From: Candidatus Auribacterota bacterium
Lineage (GTDB): Bacteria > Auribacterota > UBA6266
NCBI GenBank assembly: GCA_016933315.1
Contig: JAFGBE010000130.1
Span: forward strand, 1 to 37,858
Direction: 5' to 3'
Length of the DNA stretch: 37,858 nucleotides
The translations under genes were made by a program, and so were the position numbers. The notes under the pieces are model-generated. The model saw nothing but the letters and a program-made list of their open reading frames with translations, was not told the origin of the DNA and ran no database searches. Positions 1-8,030 of this stretch are shown one piece after another (the first letter of the stretch is position 1; each line of letters opens with the position of its first letter).

Positions 1-2
1 AA

Positions 3-26
3 GATGAGAAAAAATTTCAGAAATAG
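3..26 (+). CDS. C-terminal tail of an upstream gene (partial)
   Basis: One frame is open from the window edge and stops at a TAG at 24-26, giving the tail DEKKFQK. A charged lysine-rich tail followed 12 bases later by the porA ribosome binding site (AAGGAG at 38-43) fits an upstream operon member. In Por operons this is often the ferredoxin-like delta or the gamma subunit. Only seven codons are visible, so the identity is a guess from context and the frame itself is not certain. Confidence 0.3.
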   Translation, partial: DEKKFQK

Positions 27-50
27 GATTTTGCAAAAAGGAGCAAGAAA

Positions 51-1238
51 ATGGCTGATAAAAAGTTAACGGTTGCTAAAACAGGGAATGAGGCGATGGC
101 TGAGGCGATGCGCCAGATTAATCCTGACGTGGTAGCGGCATATCCCATAACTCCCGCAACTGAAATTGCCCAGATATTTGCCGGATTTGTCGCCGACGGG
201 CTTGTTGATACCGAGTTTGTCACTGTGGAAAGCGAGCATTCGGCGATGAGCGCGACAATAGGAGCCGCCGCCGCGGGCGGCAGATGTATGACCGCTACTT
301 CAAGCCAGGGACTTATGCTTATGGCTGAGATGCTCCCTATTGCGAGCGCGCTGAGGCTTCCGATAGTGATGCCTGAAGTCAACAGGACGATTTCAGGTCC
401 CATAAATATCCATTGCGACCATTCGGATACGATGTTTGTCAGGGATTCGGGCTGGATGCAGGTTTATTGCGAGGATGCCCAGGAAGCGTATGACAGCATA
501 TTGATAGGTGTTAAAATAGCGGAAAAAGTCAGGCTGCCGATGATGGTCTCCACAGATGGTTTTATCATTTCCCACTGCATGGCCAATATAGATCTTATAC
601 CCGATAGCGACGTTAAGGATTACATAGGCAAGTACAACCCGAAAACATGGCTTCTGAATCCCGAGAAAAAGATAACAATCGGATGTCTCGACCTGCAGGA
701 TTATTACTTTGAGCATAAGATGGTCGCAATCGATGCGATGCGCAAGGCGAAAACTGTGATTGAGGAATGCTGCAAAGAATTCGGGGACAGGTTCGGAAGA
801 AAATACGGCTTCTTTGATGCTTACAAAATCGATGATGCTGATGTCGCTATCCTTGCGATGGGTTCGTTAACGGGGACGGCGAGAGTGGCGGTTGATAACA
901 TGAGAAAGAAAGGCAAGAAGGTAGGGCTTATAAAAATGCGTGTTTTCAGGCCTTTCCCTGCCGAGGAGTTGGCGGTAGTCCTTTCCGGGCTTAAGGCTCT
1001 GGCCGTGATGGACCGTTCTGATGCGATGAGCGGGCTTGAAGGGCCCCTCGCCGTTGAAACAAAAGCGGCTCTTTATAATAGCACGGGGAAACCCAAGATA
1101 CATCCTTATGTGTACGGCTTGGGAGGCAGAGACGTGCAGATTAGCGAGGTTGAGGCAATATATGATGATATATATGATTTGGCACAGGGAAAAAAGAAAT
1201 TCGACGAAAATGTCACCTATCTTGGTGTTAGGGAATAG
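51..1238 (+). CDS. porA: Pyruvate:ferredoxin oxidoreductase, alpha subunit
   Basis: This 395-residue protein matches the alpha subunit of four-subunit 2-oxoacid:ferredoxin oxidoreductases. These convert pyruvate and CoA to acetyl-CoA, CO2 and reduced ferredoxin in the cytoplasm of anaerobes. The N-terminal pyrimidine-binding domain carries the family segment around AAYPITPATEIAQ (about residues 29-42), the VESEHSAMSA block (about 59-68) and the SSQG turn. The transketolase C-like domain (about 255-360) includes LAMGS and KMRVFRPFP. Length is normal for PorA. The ATG has AAGGAG seven bases upstream. porB follows after nine bases, so the two are co-transcribed. A related 2-oxoacid substrate is possible, but YPITP plus the partner beta subunit favour pyruvate. 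Confidence 0.93.
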   Translation: MADKKLTVAKTGNEAMAEAMRQINPDVVAAYPITPATEIAQIFAGFVADGLVDTEFVTVESEHSAMSATIGAAAAGGRCMTATSSQGLMLMAEMLPIASALRLPIVMPEVNRTISGPINIHCDHSDTMFVRDSGWMQVYCEDAQEAYDSILIGVKIAEKVRLPMMVSTDGFIISHCMANIDLIPDSDVKDYIGKYNPKTWLLNPEKKITIGCLDLQDYYFEHKMVAIDAMRKAKTVIEECCKEFGDRFGRKYGFFDAYKIDDADVAILAMGSLTGTARVAVDNMRKKGKKVGLIKMRVFRPFPAEELAVVLSGLKALAVMDRSDAMSGLEGPLAVETKAALYNSTGKPKIHPYVYGLGGRDVQISEVEAIYDDIYDLAQGKKKFDENVTYLGVRE

Positions 1239-1247
1239 GAGAGGAAA

Positions 1248-2180
1248 ATGGCTACTTTAAAGGAATTGGCGAAAAAACCCAAGTTTTTTACGAACGGCCA
1301 CCGCGGTTGCGCGGGATGCGGTGCCGCTATAGTGGCAAGACAGGTAATGATGGCGACGGAAGGAAATGCAGTGGTTGTAAACGCAACAGGATGTCTTGAA
1401 GTCTTCTCCACTATATTTCCCTATACCGCGTGGAATGTCCCTTTTTTACACAGCGCGTTTGAAAATGCCGCCGCGACTGTAAGCGGAGTCGAAGCCTGCT
1501 ATCAATCATTTAAAAAGCAGAAAAAATACGGTAAAGATTTGAAATTCATTGCTTTCGGCGGGGACGGCGGGACATACGATATAGGTCTCCAGTCTCTTTC
1601 CGGGGCAATGGAAAGAGGGCATGATATCCTTTATGTTTGTTATGATAACGGGGCTTATATGAATACGGGTATCCAAAGGTCAAGCGCTACTCCAAAAGGA
1701 GCAAATACGACAACAGCTCCCGCCGGCAAGGTTGAACAGGGCAAATCCCAGAAAAGAAAAGACCTTACCGCGGTGCTTGTCGCGCATCATGTTCCTTACG
1801 TTGCGCAGACAGTTGTCGGCGATTGGGCGGATCTTACGAAAAAAGTTGAGAAAGCCCTTTCGATAACAGGCCCGAAATTCATTAATGTGTTCCAGCCCTG
1901 CCGTCTCGGCTGGGGATATGACCCCAGCAAAACGGTGGAAATAGGAAGGCTCTCGAAGGAAACATGTTTTTGGCCTTCATATGAAGTCGAGAACGGTAAA
2001 TATAAACTGAATTATGACCCTAAGGATAAAAAGAAGCCCGTGGCGGAATTCTTAAAATTACAGACGCGCTTCAGGCATCTTTTCAAAAAAGGCAATGAGC
2101 ATTTACTGGAGGAAATCCAGAAGGATGTTGATGAGGCGTGGCAGAATCTTTTGAAAATATGTAAATGTACAAACGAGTAA
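1248..2180 (+). CDS. porB: Pyruvate:ferredoxin oxidoreductase, beta subunit
   Basis: This 310-residue protein is the thiamine-diphosphate-binding beta subunit. The N-terminal GHRGCAGCGAA block (about residues 18-28) provides a CxxC pair of the family's [4Fe-4S] cluster, with a further cysteine in NATGCLEVF (about residue 50). The ThDP/Mg motif is seen as GGDGGTYDIG (about 104-113) followed by YDNGAYMNTG (about 131-140). A late cysteine in FQPCRLGW (about residue 218) matches the fourth cluster ligand. It starts nine bases after porA behind GGAG and must act with PorA and small ferredoxin-type subunits, which are not in the window and presumably lie upstream. Confidence 0.93.
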   Translation: MATLKELAKKPKFFTNGHRGCAGCGAAIVARQVMMATEGNAVVVNATGCLEVFSTIFPYTAWNVPFLHSAFENAAATVSGVEACYQSFKKQKKYGKDLKFIAFGGDGGTYDIGLQSLSGAMERGHDILYVCYDNGAYMNTGIQRSSATPKGANTTTAPAGKVEQGKSQKRKDLTAVLVAHHVPYVAQTVVGDWADLTKKVEKALSITGPKFINVFQPCRLGWGYDPSKTVEIGRLSKETCFWPSYEVENGKYKLNYDPKDKKKPVAEFLKLQTRFRHLFKKGNEHLLEEIQKDVDEAWQNLLKICKCTNE

Positions 2181-2185
2181 CTTAC

Positions 2186-2209
2186 AACAGCTGACAGCAG
2201 CTTGTTTTT
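2186..2209 (+). terminator. Possible weak terminator after porB
   Basis: An eight-base stem (AACAGCTG with CAGCT-GTT, one bulged T) and a four-base loop lie just past the porB stop. A run of five T follows. The stem is imperfect and the next gene starts only 18 bases later, so it could be partial attenuation or nothing. Confidence 0.35.
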
Positions 2210-2226
2210 GCTAATGGAGCCGGTAA

Positions 2227-2481
2227 ATGCGTTTTTCAATAGAGGTCAACCAAAAAGAAGGCCTGGGTTTTGAAGTAAGCTGCCCTGAGCTCGGTATTTC
2301 GGCCCACGGCGGCAGCTTTGAAGAAGCTGTTGATAAGATAAAAAGCCTTATCTCTTTTCTTCTTTTCAATTCTCCCGCAGGCGAAATCAATTTTGAAGAA
2401 ATCGCAAATATATTGGAAGACATTTCGGAATCAGCCACGGAACGGACTTTCTTCCTTCCTAAAAATGACCGTCTGCACTAA
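2227..2481 (+). CDS. HicB-like small protein, solitary
   Basis: The 84-residue product resembles the HicB/UPF0150 fold: an N-terminal beta strand (RFSIEVNQKEG), the CPELGISAHGGSFEEAVDKIKS block that matches the HicB consensus of strand, CPEL, glycine-rich turn and amphipathic helix, then a short acidic helix. HicB proteins are antitoxins that cover HicA mRNA interferases. No HicA-sized gene with a catalytic histidine lies on either side, and there is no C-terminal DNA-binding domain. It therefore reads as a stand-alone HicB-like protein rather than a working toxin-antitoxin pair. The Shine-Dalgarno sequence is weak (GGAG 11 bases upstream). It converges with the next gene, stop to stop, across six bases. 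Confidence 0.65.
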   Translation: MRFSIEVNQKEGLGFEVSCPELGISAHGGSFEEAVDKIKSLISFLLFNSPAGEINFEEIANILEDISESATERTFFLPKNDRLH

Positions 2482-2487
2482 ATTAAG

Positions 2488-2802
2488 CTATTCCACTATT
2501 TCAACAGTTTCCTGTGTGATTGTGGAAGTCGAATAACGGTCAGTCTGGTAAAGATAACCTCTGTTCGGGTTTACTATAACCCTTCTTGAGGGATATATTA
2601 CAACCGTTTCGCCGGGCCGCTCTATTACTGTCGTGCGCGTCGTGCGCGTTGCTGGTGAGTACTCCGTTGTGACTATTTCTTCGGATTCATAGAAAGGGCC
2701 TCCCGAAGTATAAGTTCTGCGGATAACTCTTTCCTCCGCCGAGCAATCCGTAAAGGCCAGAGCAAGAAGGACGAAACACGCTAATACAGCAATGACTTTC
2801 AT
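2488..2802 (-). CDS. Small exported protein of unknown function
   Basis: I do not recognise this 104-residue protein. A clear signal peptide (MK, then VIAVLACFVLLALAFT) ends near residue 22. The cysteine after FTD lacks a proper lipobox. The mature part is short, polar and rich in Thr, Arg and Tyr (RRTYTSGG, TRTTRTTVIERP, YQTDRYSTSTI), suggesting beta strands and a periplasmic location. The start is firm: GGAGG lies six bases before the ATG. It begins 13 bases after the ccdA stop and so is the last gene of a folE-ccdA-orf unit. Confidence 0.7.
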   Translation of the reverse strand: MKVIAVLACFVLLALAFTDCSAEERVIRRTYTSGGPFYESEEIVTTEYSPATRTTRTTVIERPGETVVIYPSRRVIVNPNRGYLYQTDRYSTSTITQETVEIVE

Positions 2803-2815
2803 GGTTAACCTCCGT

Positions 2816-3541
2816 TTAATAAAAAAGATTTGTTATGAAGGATGTAAACAGTTCAAATTTCCCGCTGATAAACAGGATTCCCGTAAGCAGTATAAATACT
2901 CCGGATGCCGCCTGGATTTTGCCCAGATGTTTTTTCAGGAAAGAGCTGAATTGGAGAAAACTCTGCAGTCCTACCGATACAATCATAAAAGGCAGCCCGA
3001 TTCCCAACGAGAAAATCAGCATCAGAAGGGCAGCCTGATAAACGTTTTTAGTCTGGCTCGCGAATGTTATAACCGTCGCGGCAAGCGGCCCTACGCATGG
3101 CGTCCATCCGGCCGCGAAAACAAGACCTAAAACAAAGGAGCCAAGTAGGCCGAAAGGTTTTTTCCCGAGGTGTATTTTTTTTTCGAAGTTAAGGAAAGGG
3201 ATATTCGCCAGCCCGCTCATGTGGATGCCGAGTGCGATAAGCAGCAGACCTCCTATGATTTCAATGGTTCTTTTAGCTCCGAAAAAGGATTTCCCTATTA
3301 ATGAGGCCGAGGCGCCGAGGCTGATGAACACCAGGGAAAAACCGAGTACGAAGAGCGCGGAGCTGAACACAATGGCCAGAAGGTTTTTTAACCTGTTACC
3401 CGAAGATGACAACTGGTCGATTGAAGTCCCGGTCATGAAAGAGACATAGGACGGTATAAGAGGGAAAATGCAAGGGGAAAGAAAAGACAGGAACCCGTAA
3501 AAAAAAGCCAGAAAGTATGTGACATTTATTTCCTGTTCCAT
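2816..3541 (-). CDS. ccdA: CcdA-type thiol:disulfide interchange membrane protein
   Basis: CcdA proteins carry electrons from cytoplasmic thioredoxin across the inner membrane to periplasmic thiol oxidoreductases, for cytochrome c maturation or disulfide reduction. The 241-residue product has about six membrane segments. Its two halves each carry the diagnostic cysteine: FLSPCIFPLIPSY (Cys24) and GWTPCVGPLAAT (Cys149). The longer open frame upstream lies inside folE; the ATG at 3541 is chosen because it gives the family N terminus and sits five bases after the folE stop. Length is typical. The periplasmic partner is not visible here unless the small exported protein downstream is involved. 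Confidence 0.9.
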   Translation of the reverse strand: MEQEINVTYFLAFFYGFLSFLSPCIFPLIPSYVSFMTGTSIDQLSSSGNRLKNLLAIVFSSALFVLGFSLVFISLGASASLIGKSFFGAKRTIEIIGGLLLIALGIHMSGLANIPFLNFEKKIHLGKKPFGLLGSFVLGLVFAAGWTPCVGPLAATVITFASQTKNVYQAALLMLIFSLGIGLPFMIVSVGLQSFLQFSSFLKKHLGKIQAASGVFILLTGILFISGKFELFTSFITNLFY

Positions 3542-3546
3542 ATGGA

Positions 3547-4101
3547 TTAAAAACTCTTTCTTGTGGCCAGCAGGCTGATAAATTCCATTCTTGTTTTGCT
3601 GTTTGACCGGAAGGCGCCGAGCATTGCGCTTGTAGTGCAATACGCATTCTGTTTTTCCACGCCTCTCATTGCCATGCAGAGGTGGAAGGCTTCTATTACT
3701 ACGGCTACTCCGAGAGGTTTTATTACATCCTGGAGAGTTTGCGCAATCTGCGTGGTCAGCCTTTCCTGGACCTGGAGCCTGCGGCTGTAAATTTCAACGA
3801 GCCTCGGTATTTTAGACAGCCCGATGACTTTTTTATCCGGCAGGTATGCGACATGGCATTTGCCGTAGAACGGCAGCAGGTGGTGTTCGCACATGCTGAA
3901 CATTTCTATATCCTTCAGAATGACCATTTCATCATATTTTTCCTCATACATGGCTTCTGAAAGGAGCTTATGAGGGTCTTCCCTGTACCCTTTTGTGAGA
4001 AATAAGAGGGATTCCTTTACCCTTGACGGAGTTTTTACCAACCCCTCTCTTCCGGGGTCTTCGCCGAGCTCTTTTAAAAGTTGTTCTATGATTTTTTCCA
4101 T
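3547..4101 (-). CDS. folE: GTP cyclohydrolase I
   Basis: FolE converts GTP to 7,8-dihydroneopterin triphosphate, the first step of folate and of queuosine-type pathways. At 184 residues it is a standard bacterial type IA enzyme. The N terminus has the EDPGREGLVKTPSRV block. The zinc ligands are visible as Cys71 and His74 in MCEHHLLPFYG and Cys142 in HLCMAMRGV. GLSKIPRLVEIYSRRLQVQERLT (read as two adjoining family blocks) and the TTSAMLGAFR end are canonical. It is the first gene of a minus-strand unit with ccdA. The Shine-Dalgarno sequence is poor, so the message may have a short leader. Confidence 0.95.
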   Translation of the reverse strand: MEKIIEQLLKELGEDPGREGLVKTPSRVKESLLFLTKGYREDPHKLLSEAMYEEKYDEMVILKDIEMFSMCEHHLLPFYGKCHVAYLPDKKVIGLSKIPRLVEIYSRRLQVQERLTTQIAQTLQDVIKPLGVAVVIEAFHLCMAMRGVEKQNAYCTTSAMLGAFRSNSKTRMEFISLLATRKSF

Positions 4102-4148
4102 GGTATTTTTTAAAAATTCACAAAAAATAGTTTAATTTGGTAAAAGAC

Positions 4149-4177
4149 ATTATACAATAATCAGGTAAAATACATAA
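4149..4177 (-). promoter_or_regulatory. Candidate sigma-70 promoter for folE
   Basis: On the minus strand a perfect TATAAT (4154-4149) lies about 48 bases upstream of the folE ATG. A poor -35 candidate (TTATGT) sits 17 bases further up. The 83-base gap is AT-rich and divergent with polX, so such a box can arise by chance. Confidence 0.3.
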
Positions 4178-4184
4178 GTAAAAT

Positions 4185-5909
4185 ATGGACAAAGACAGGT
4201 TAGCGGAATTATTAGAAGATATCGGCACCCTTCTGGAGCTTAAGGGCGAAAACCCTTTTAAGGTCAGGGCTTATCATAATGCCGCAAGGGCGATAGGACA
4301 GTATCAGGGCCCGCTGGAGAAAGCCGTGAAAGAAGGCGCCCTTTCCGATATACCCGGCATAGGGAAAGGTTTATCTGAGAGAATAGAAGAATTTTCCGGC
4401 ACCGGCCATATAAAATACTATGACGAGCTTAAGAGCGCTATCCCGCCGGGAATGATAGAGATGCTTTCGATAGAGGGGCTTGGGCCCAGGAAAATCCGCG
4501 CGATTCACGAAAAACTCGGGATAGATACCGTGAGGGAGCTGGAAGAAGCCTGCAGGAAGAACAAAATAGCGTCTCTGGACGGATTCGGCAATAAAACGCA
4601 GGAGAACATCCTTAAGGGGATTCAGTATCTGAGCTCTAACCAGAATAAATTCCTGATATCCGACGCGCTGCGGGAAGCGCTCAGGATACTGGGACTTCTG
4701 AAGAAAAAGTGTAAGGGCAATATTAAGAGAATAGAAATAGCTGGAAGCCTGAGGAGGAAGAAAGAATTGATAGGAGATATAGATTTTGTTGCCAGCGCGC
4801 CCGACCCCAAAAAGGTTATGGATGTCTTCGCTTCTCTGGAAGGCGTTAAGGATGTTATAGCTAAAGGCAGCACGAAAACCAGCGTTAAGCTTGACGGGGG
4901 CATAAACGCCGACATAAGGATTGTGTCAGACAGGGAATTCCCGTATGCCCTTCATCATTTTACAGGAAGCAAGGAGCACAATACGGCGATGAGAGCCCTG
5001 GCTAAGACCAAAAGCATGAAAATGAATGAATACGGCCTGTTCAGGAAAGGCAGAAATGTCCCGTGCAGGAACGAGAAGGATATATTTGACGCCCTGGGCC
5101 TGTCTTTTATCCCGCCGGAACTCAGAGAAGACAGGGGTGAGATAGAGGCGGCTTCGAGAGGGGGAATACCCCGTCTTGTTGAGGAAAAAGATATAAAAGG
5201 AGTCCTTCATGTGCATACTTCCTATTCGGACGGGTCGGCTTCTCTTGAGAAGATGGTGGCCGAAACAAAAAAAAGAGGGTATTCCTATGTGGGAATATGC
5301 GATCACTCAGAAAGCGCTTACTATGCAGGCGGATTAGATGAGAGTAAACTCAGAAAACAGTGGGCGGAGATAGACGCGTTGAACGCAGAGGACAGGAGTT
5401 TCAGGATATTCAAAGGAATTGAGGTTGATATTTTTCCCGACGGGAAGATAGATTACGATGAGCGCGTGCTTGAGAAATTTGATTTTGTAATTGCTTCGAT
5501 TCATACAAAGTTTAAGATGACGAAGGAAGATATGACCGAGAGAATAATAAAAGCGGTTAAAAACCCTTATACGACCATGATCGGACATCTGACAGGACGG
5601 CTGCTGCTTACGAGAGAAGGTTATGAAGTCGATATCGAAAGGATAATAGAGGTATGCGCTTCGGAGGGGAAAACCATAGAGCTCAATTCTCATCCCCAGA
5701 GGCTTGACCTGGATTGGAGGTTCTGTAAGCTGGCAAAGGAGCGGGGTGTGCCCATATCAGTTAATCCGGATGCTCACAATGCTGAAGGCCTGGACGATAT
5801 AACTTATGGTATCGGGGCCGCAAGGAAGGGCTGGCTTGAGAAAAAAGATATCCTGAACACTCGGACCGCCGGCGAACTTAAAAAGTTTTTCGATAAGATT
5901 AAGAAATAA
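4185..5909 (+). CDS. polX: PolX family DNA polymerase with C-terminal PHP domain
   Basis: The 574-residue protein has the layout of bacterial PolX (about 570 residues), a base-excision-repair polymerase with 3'-5' exonuclease activity. Helix-hairpin-helix segments are seen at 52-72 (LSDIPGIGKGL) and 94-112 (IEGLGPRKIRAI). The nucleotidyltransferase core has IAGSLRRKKELIGDIDF with Asp198 and Asp200, and the third carboxylate Asp243 in GGINADIRIV. The PHP domain starts at about 338 with HVHTSYSDG (His342, His344, Asp349), and later metal ligands are visible in CDHSES, GIEVD, IGHLTGR and NPDAHN. All catalytic residues look intact. No Shine-Dalgarno sequence precedes the ATG. The repair gene nth follows after a repeat-filled gap. 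Confidence 0.95.
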   Translation: MDKDRLAELLEDIGTLLELKGENPFKVRAYHNAARAIGQYQGPLEKAVKEGALSDIPGIGKGLSERIEEFSGTGHIKYYDELKSAIPPGMIEMLSIEGLGPRKIRAIHEKLGIDTVRELEEACRKNKIASLDGFGNKTQENILKGIQYLSSNQNKFLISDALREALRILGLLKKKCKGNIKRIEIAGSLRRKKELIGDIDFVASAPDPKKVMDVFASLEGVKDVIAKGSTKTSVKLDGGINADIRIVSDREFPYALHHFTGSKEHNTAMRALAKTKSMKMNEYGLFRKGRNVPCRNEKDIFDALGLSFIPPELREDRGEIEAASRGGIPRLVEEKDIKGVLHVHTSYSDGSASLEKMVAETKKRGYSYVGICDHSESAYYAGGLDESKLRKQWAEIDALNAEDRSFRIFKGIEVDIFPDGKIDYDERVLEKFDFVIASIHTKFKMTKEDMTERIIKAVKNPYTTMIGHLTGRLLLTREGYEVDIERIIEVCASEGKTIELNSHPQRLDLDWRFCKLAKERGVPISVNPDAHNAEGLDDITYGIGAARKGWLEKKDILNTRTAGELKKFFDKIKK

Positions 5910-5919
5910 CAGTTAAAAC

Positions 5920-6134
5920 AGGACGCAGATAAGCGCAGATAGAAAAAGAGTATATTTAAACCACAGATAGTAAAATATAAAAATATATAAATACTAAAAA
6001 AATAATTGGAACCACGGATTTACACACTTGCCCGCCTTAGGCGGGGATAGTAAAAAGAACAAAGAGAGAGTAAAAATTATATAATAAAAATTTAAAAGTT
6101 TTATCTGTGATTATCTGAGATATCTGTGGTTAAA
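5920..6134. repeat. Dispersed CCACAGAT/ATCTGTGG inverted element, copy 1 (composite)
   Basis: The polX-nth gap (270 bases) holds no gene. It contains GCAGAT words at 5924-5940, TTAAACCACAGATAG near 5956, AACCACGGATTTACAC near 6010 and, at 6098-6134, TTATCTGTGA, TTATCTGAGA and TATCTGTGGTTAAA joined end to end. The last block is the reverse complement of the first type, so the whole is an imperfect, AT-rich inverted repeat. The same right-hand block recurs at 17641-17678 and 30051-30076. Nothing else is visible in the gap. Confidence 0.7.
6031..6045. repeat. Short GC-rich palindrome inside the AT-rich repeat region
   Basis: CCCGCC and GGCGGG flank a TTA loop, a perfect six-base inverted repeat that stands out in a strongly AT-rich gap. 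No T run follows on either strand, so a terminator role is not supported. It may be part of the dispersed repeat or a separate mobile palindrome. Confidence 0.6.
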
Positions 6135-6179
6135 AGAGATTTTAAGTTTTTAAAGTTTTTTTTGAATGCGGGGAAATAG

Positions 6180-6821
6180 GTGAAACTGAAAGACAGAGCC
6201 AAAAAAACATACGATTTGCTTTTAAAGGAATATCCGGACGCTAAAACCGCGCTTAACTTCTCTACCCCGCTGCAATTGCTGGTTGCCACTATATTGTCCG
6301 CCCAGTGCACGGATGAGAGAGTTAATATCGTCACTCCCGGCCTGTTTAGGAAGTATGCGGGCCCGGACGCATTTGCAAATGCGGATCAGGCGGCGCTTGA
6401 ACAGGAAATCAGGAGCACTGGTTTTTTCAGGAATAAAGCGAAGAATATTATTGCCTGCTGCAGGGATATTGTTGAGAAGCACGGGGGAAGGGTCCCTTCT
6501 AATATGGAAGCGCTCATCCTGCTGCCCGGCATCGGCCGGAAGACGGCAAATGTGATACTCGGGAACGTTTTCGGTATTCCGGGCATAGTCGTGGACACCC
6601 ATGTCATAAGGTTATCCGGCAGGATCGGCCTCAGCAGGGAAACAGACCCCGTGAAAATCGAGTTTGACCTGATGAAGATTGTCGATAGAAAAAACTGGAC
6701 GATGTTTTCTCACCTGCTTGTTTTTCACGGCAGGAACATCTGCAGGGCGCGCAAGCCCGCCTGCTATAAATGCGGGATTGCGAAAATATGTTCTTATACC
6801 GGAAAAACCGCAAAACCCTAA
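6180..6821 (+). CDS. nth: Endonuclease III (DNA glycosylase/AP lyase)
   Basis: Nth removes oxidised pyrimidines and nicks the abasic site in base excision repair. The 213-residue product has the helix-hairpin-helix LLPGIGRKTANVILG with catalytic Lys121, and the following VVDTHVIRL with Asp139. The C-terminal [4Fe-4S] ligands follow the exact C-x6-C-x2-C-x5-C pattern (Cys188, 195, 198, 204). The start is GTG at 6180, which gives the family N terminus (KLKDRAKKTYDLL); the Shine-Dalgarno sequence is weak. The next gene begins 16 bases downstream, so they are probably co-transcribed. Confidence 0.95.
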   Translation: MKLKDRAKKTYDLLLKEYPDAKTALNFSTPLQLLVATILSAQCTDERVNIVTPGLFRKYAGPDAFANADQAALEQEIRSTGFFRNKAKNIIACCRDIVEKHGGRVPSNMEALILLPGIGRKTANVILGNVFGIPGIVVDTHVIRLSGRIGLSRETDPVKIEFDLMKIVDRKNWTMFSHLLVFHGRNICRARKPACYKCGIAKICSYTGKTAKP

Positions 6822-6837
6822 CTTTCGGAGGAAAGCT

Positions 6838-8028
6838 TTGAAAAAGACTTTTGTGATTTTATCATACTGGGGGCCGCCTTCAAACAGCACGAAAAATATG
6901 AAAAAAGATTACGCGTTCGGTTATTTTACGCCTATCGACGCGGAGGACAGCCTTTCTTTAACGCTTGCCGGGATTGCCGATATTGAACCGGGAGCTTCGG
7001 TTATAGTCGTCGGGGTGTCGAACCACAAGTCTTATGATATAAAGGCCCAGAAAAAAGTGAGGGAGATAACCGATTCGCTTAAAGGCAAAATCGACATAAA
7101 GGTTTTCAGCTACAGGGAAATGACAAGGGTAAGGGACCTGTTGACCATAAACGGGCACGGGGAATTGACAAAGTATGTTGAGCCTGGCAATCCTTCGCAG
7201 GTGAAAAACCTCGGGCTTCTCGCGGCGGGAATCGCCGGCGCCGAAATGATAGTCCTTGTGGACGGGGGTAATATTATTGATTCAAAAAATTCGCTGGATG
7301 CCGCCGGGGAAAGGATCGAAAAGAGGCTTGAGGATGAAAGCATTATCTACGGGGTGCTGGGTTTTACCCGCAGGAAAAGCTCCGGCTGTTTTCCCGACCT
7401 GGAAGGATGTTCCTGGGATGAAGAAAGCGCCGTAAAGGCGCTGTATGAAGAGACGGGAGCCGGGATTATACCCGAAGGGGAAAAACTTGCTCTGGGCGGG
7501 TGTCTCCTCCTGCACAGGAAATTGTTTGAGAAGGTCCCTTTCGACCCGTTTATTGAAAGCAGGGAAGATATAGATTATATGATTTCGGCGAAAATGAACG
7601 GAGCGGGAATCGCGGTGTGCGGCGGTTTTCTGGCGGCGGAAACTGTGAAGTACGATGAATCCGCGGAGTACGACAGATTGAGAAAAGCAGCGGCTTCCTT
7701 TATACATATGAGGAAAAAGATAAGAACACAGAGGGAAAACACAGAAGGCTTTACAAGGGTCTATATTACGTCCCTTCAGCCGTATCCGGGAAGGTTTTTG
7801 GAAAGCGACCTTCTCCCCCGGATAAGGTCCTCGGCGGCATTTTTAAAGTCCGGGAAAATTTCTTCTCATGAAGAAGGCTTCGCCGGCAAAGTTGACGAAG
7901 TCCTCTCAAAAATCGAGGGCGATTACGCGGGAGAGGATGACCGGTTTAAAAAATATGATGATTTTGCCGGAGATTGGAGAAAACTTCTAAACAGGGTTTC
8001 TGATTTTAAGGATAAGGTGTTCGGCTGA
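6838..8028 (+). CDS. GT-A fold glycosyltransferase-like protein
   Basis: No named family is certain for this 396-residue protein. The N-terminal part has Rossmann-like strand/helix alternation (SVIVVGVSNH, AEMIVLVDGGNIID). The segment from about residue 219 onward (GGCLLLHRKLFEKVPFD, then SREDIDYMISAKMNGAGIAV) resembles the acceptor-side GG...F and EDxD blocks of family 2 glycosyltransferases. The C-terminal 140 residues are charged and helical. I chose the TTG at 6838 because GGAGGA sits five bases before it and the product then starts MKKTFVILSYWGPP; upstream in-frame sequence overlaps nth. No signal peptide or membrane segment is seen. A cytoplasmic sugar transferase is likely; substrate unknown. 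Confidence 0.6.
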   Translation: MKKTFVILSYWGPPSNSTKNMKKDYAFGYFTPIDAEDSLSLTLAGIADIEPGASVIVVGVSNHKSYDIKAQKKVREITDSLKGKIDIKVFSYREMTRVRDLLTINGHGELTKYVEPGNPSQVKNLGLLAAGIAGAEMIVLVDGGNIIDSKNSLDAAGERIEKRLEDESIIYGVLGFTRRKSSGCFPDLEGCSWDEESAVKALYEETGAGIIPEGEKLALGGCLLLHRKLFEKVPFDPFIESREDIDYMISAKMNGAGIAVCGGFLAAETVKYDESAEYDRLRKAAASFIHMRKKIRTQRENTEGFTRVYITSLQPYPGRFLESDLLPRIRSSAAFLKSGKISSHEEGFAGKVDEVLSKIEGDYAGEDDRFKKYDDFAGDWRKLLNRVSDFKDKVFG

Positions 8029-8030
8029 TA

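Noticed and set aside
2227..2802. HicAB toxin-antitoxin pair
   Set aside because: Only a HicB-like protein is present. The adjacent small gene is an exported protein on the other strand, not a HicA nuclease.
6031..6045. Rho-independent terminator at CCCGCC-TTA-GGCGGG
   Set aside because: The stem is only six pairs with no T run on either strand and sits about 120 bases past polX inside a repeat cluster.
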